Assembly: GCF_021018895.1 (NCBI RefSeq)
Contig: NC_079386.1
Coordinates: forward strand, 1,054,001-1,118,000
Length of the DNA: 64,000 nucleotides
Source: Seriola aureovittata
Taxonomy: Eukaryota > Chordata > Actinopteri > Carangiformes > Carangidae
Direction of reading: 5' to 3'
Shown: positions 1-64,000 of the stretch, in pieces
Layout of the letters: every line of letters starts with the position of its first letter
How positions within the stretch are numbered: position 1 is the stretch's first letter
Notes under the pieces: generated by a model
What the model was told of the DNA's origin: nothing
Database searches by the model: none
The model's input: only the letters and a program-made list of their open reading frames with translations
Made by a program: the position numbers and the translations under genes

Positions 1-63948
<63,948 letters not shown>

Positions 63949-64000
63949 GTTAAGGTGGGCAGGGGAGACCGACTCGGGAACCTGAACGCCTCAGCTGCTT
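63949..64000 (-). other. camk2d: camk2d 5' UTR, partial
   Basis: These 52 bases precede the start codon. An in-frame TGA at 63993-63991 closes the frame upstream. The transcription start and core promoter are not visible and should lie to the right of the window. Confidence 0.75.

Overview
The window is vertebrate, almost certainly ray-finned fish, nuclear DNA. It has long introns, GT-AG splicing, many (CA)n/(TG)n microsatellites, tRNA-derived SINEs, LINE remnants and short terminal-inverted-repeat (TIR) DNA elements of types common in teleosts. No species is assigned.

The only gene I can support is the 5' half of camk2d, the delta chain of calcium/calmodulin-dependent protein kinase II, on the minus strand. 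Exon 1 with the start codon lies at 63887-63948. Exon 2 is at 60896-60990, exon 3 at 17349-17408, exon 4 at 11110-11164 and exon 5 at 6293-6358. Next come two alternative versions of exon 6, called here 6a (4266-4338) and 6b (1893-1965). Exon 7 and the rest of the gene lie beyond the left edge. Joined with either exon 6, the coding sequence is 411 bases (137 codons). It covers the N-lobe, the ATP-binding lysine (K42), the hinge, helix E and the start of the catalytic loop (H133-R134-D135). The 5' UTR starts at 63949 and leaves the window on the right.

The most interesting feature is the duplicated exon 6. Each copy is 73 bases with identical splice phases, so using both or neither shifts the frame; this is the signature of mutually exclusive exons. 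Exon 6a encodes the helix E/pre-HRD segment normally seen in CaMKII delta. Exon 6b encodes the segment normally seen in CaMKII alpha and beta. Exon 6a has a strong acceptor and a weaker donor; exon 6b has a poor acceptor tract and a consensus donor. TGCATG (RBFOX-type) motifs lie at -9 to -4 of the 6b acceptor and about 306 bases downstream of 6a, which suggests a testable tissue switch.

Everything else is intron. Intron 2 (about 43.5 kb) makes up most of the window. The introns hold two copies of one tRNA-derived SINE with clean target duplications, two copies of a second SINE, two decayed LINE reverse-transcriptase fragments, a LINE 3' end, a hAT-type element with a BED zinc-finger exon and 8-bp target duplication, another TIR element with a short coding exon, several MITEs, an almost perfect 49-bp-arm hairpin, and many simple repeats.
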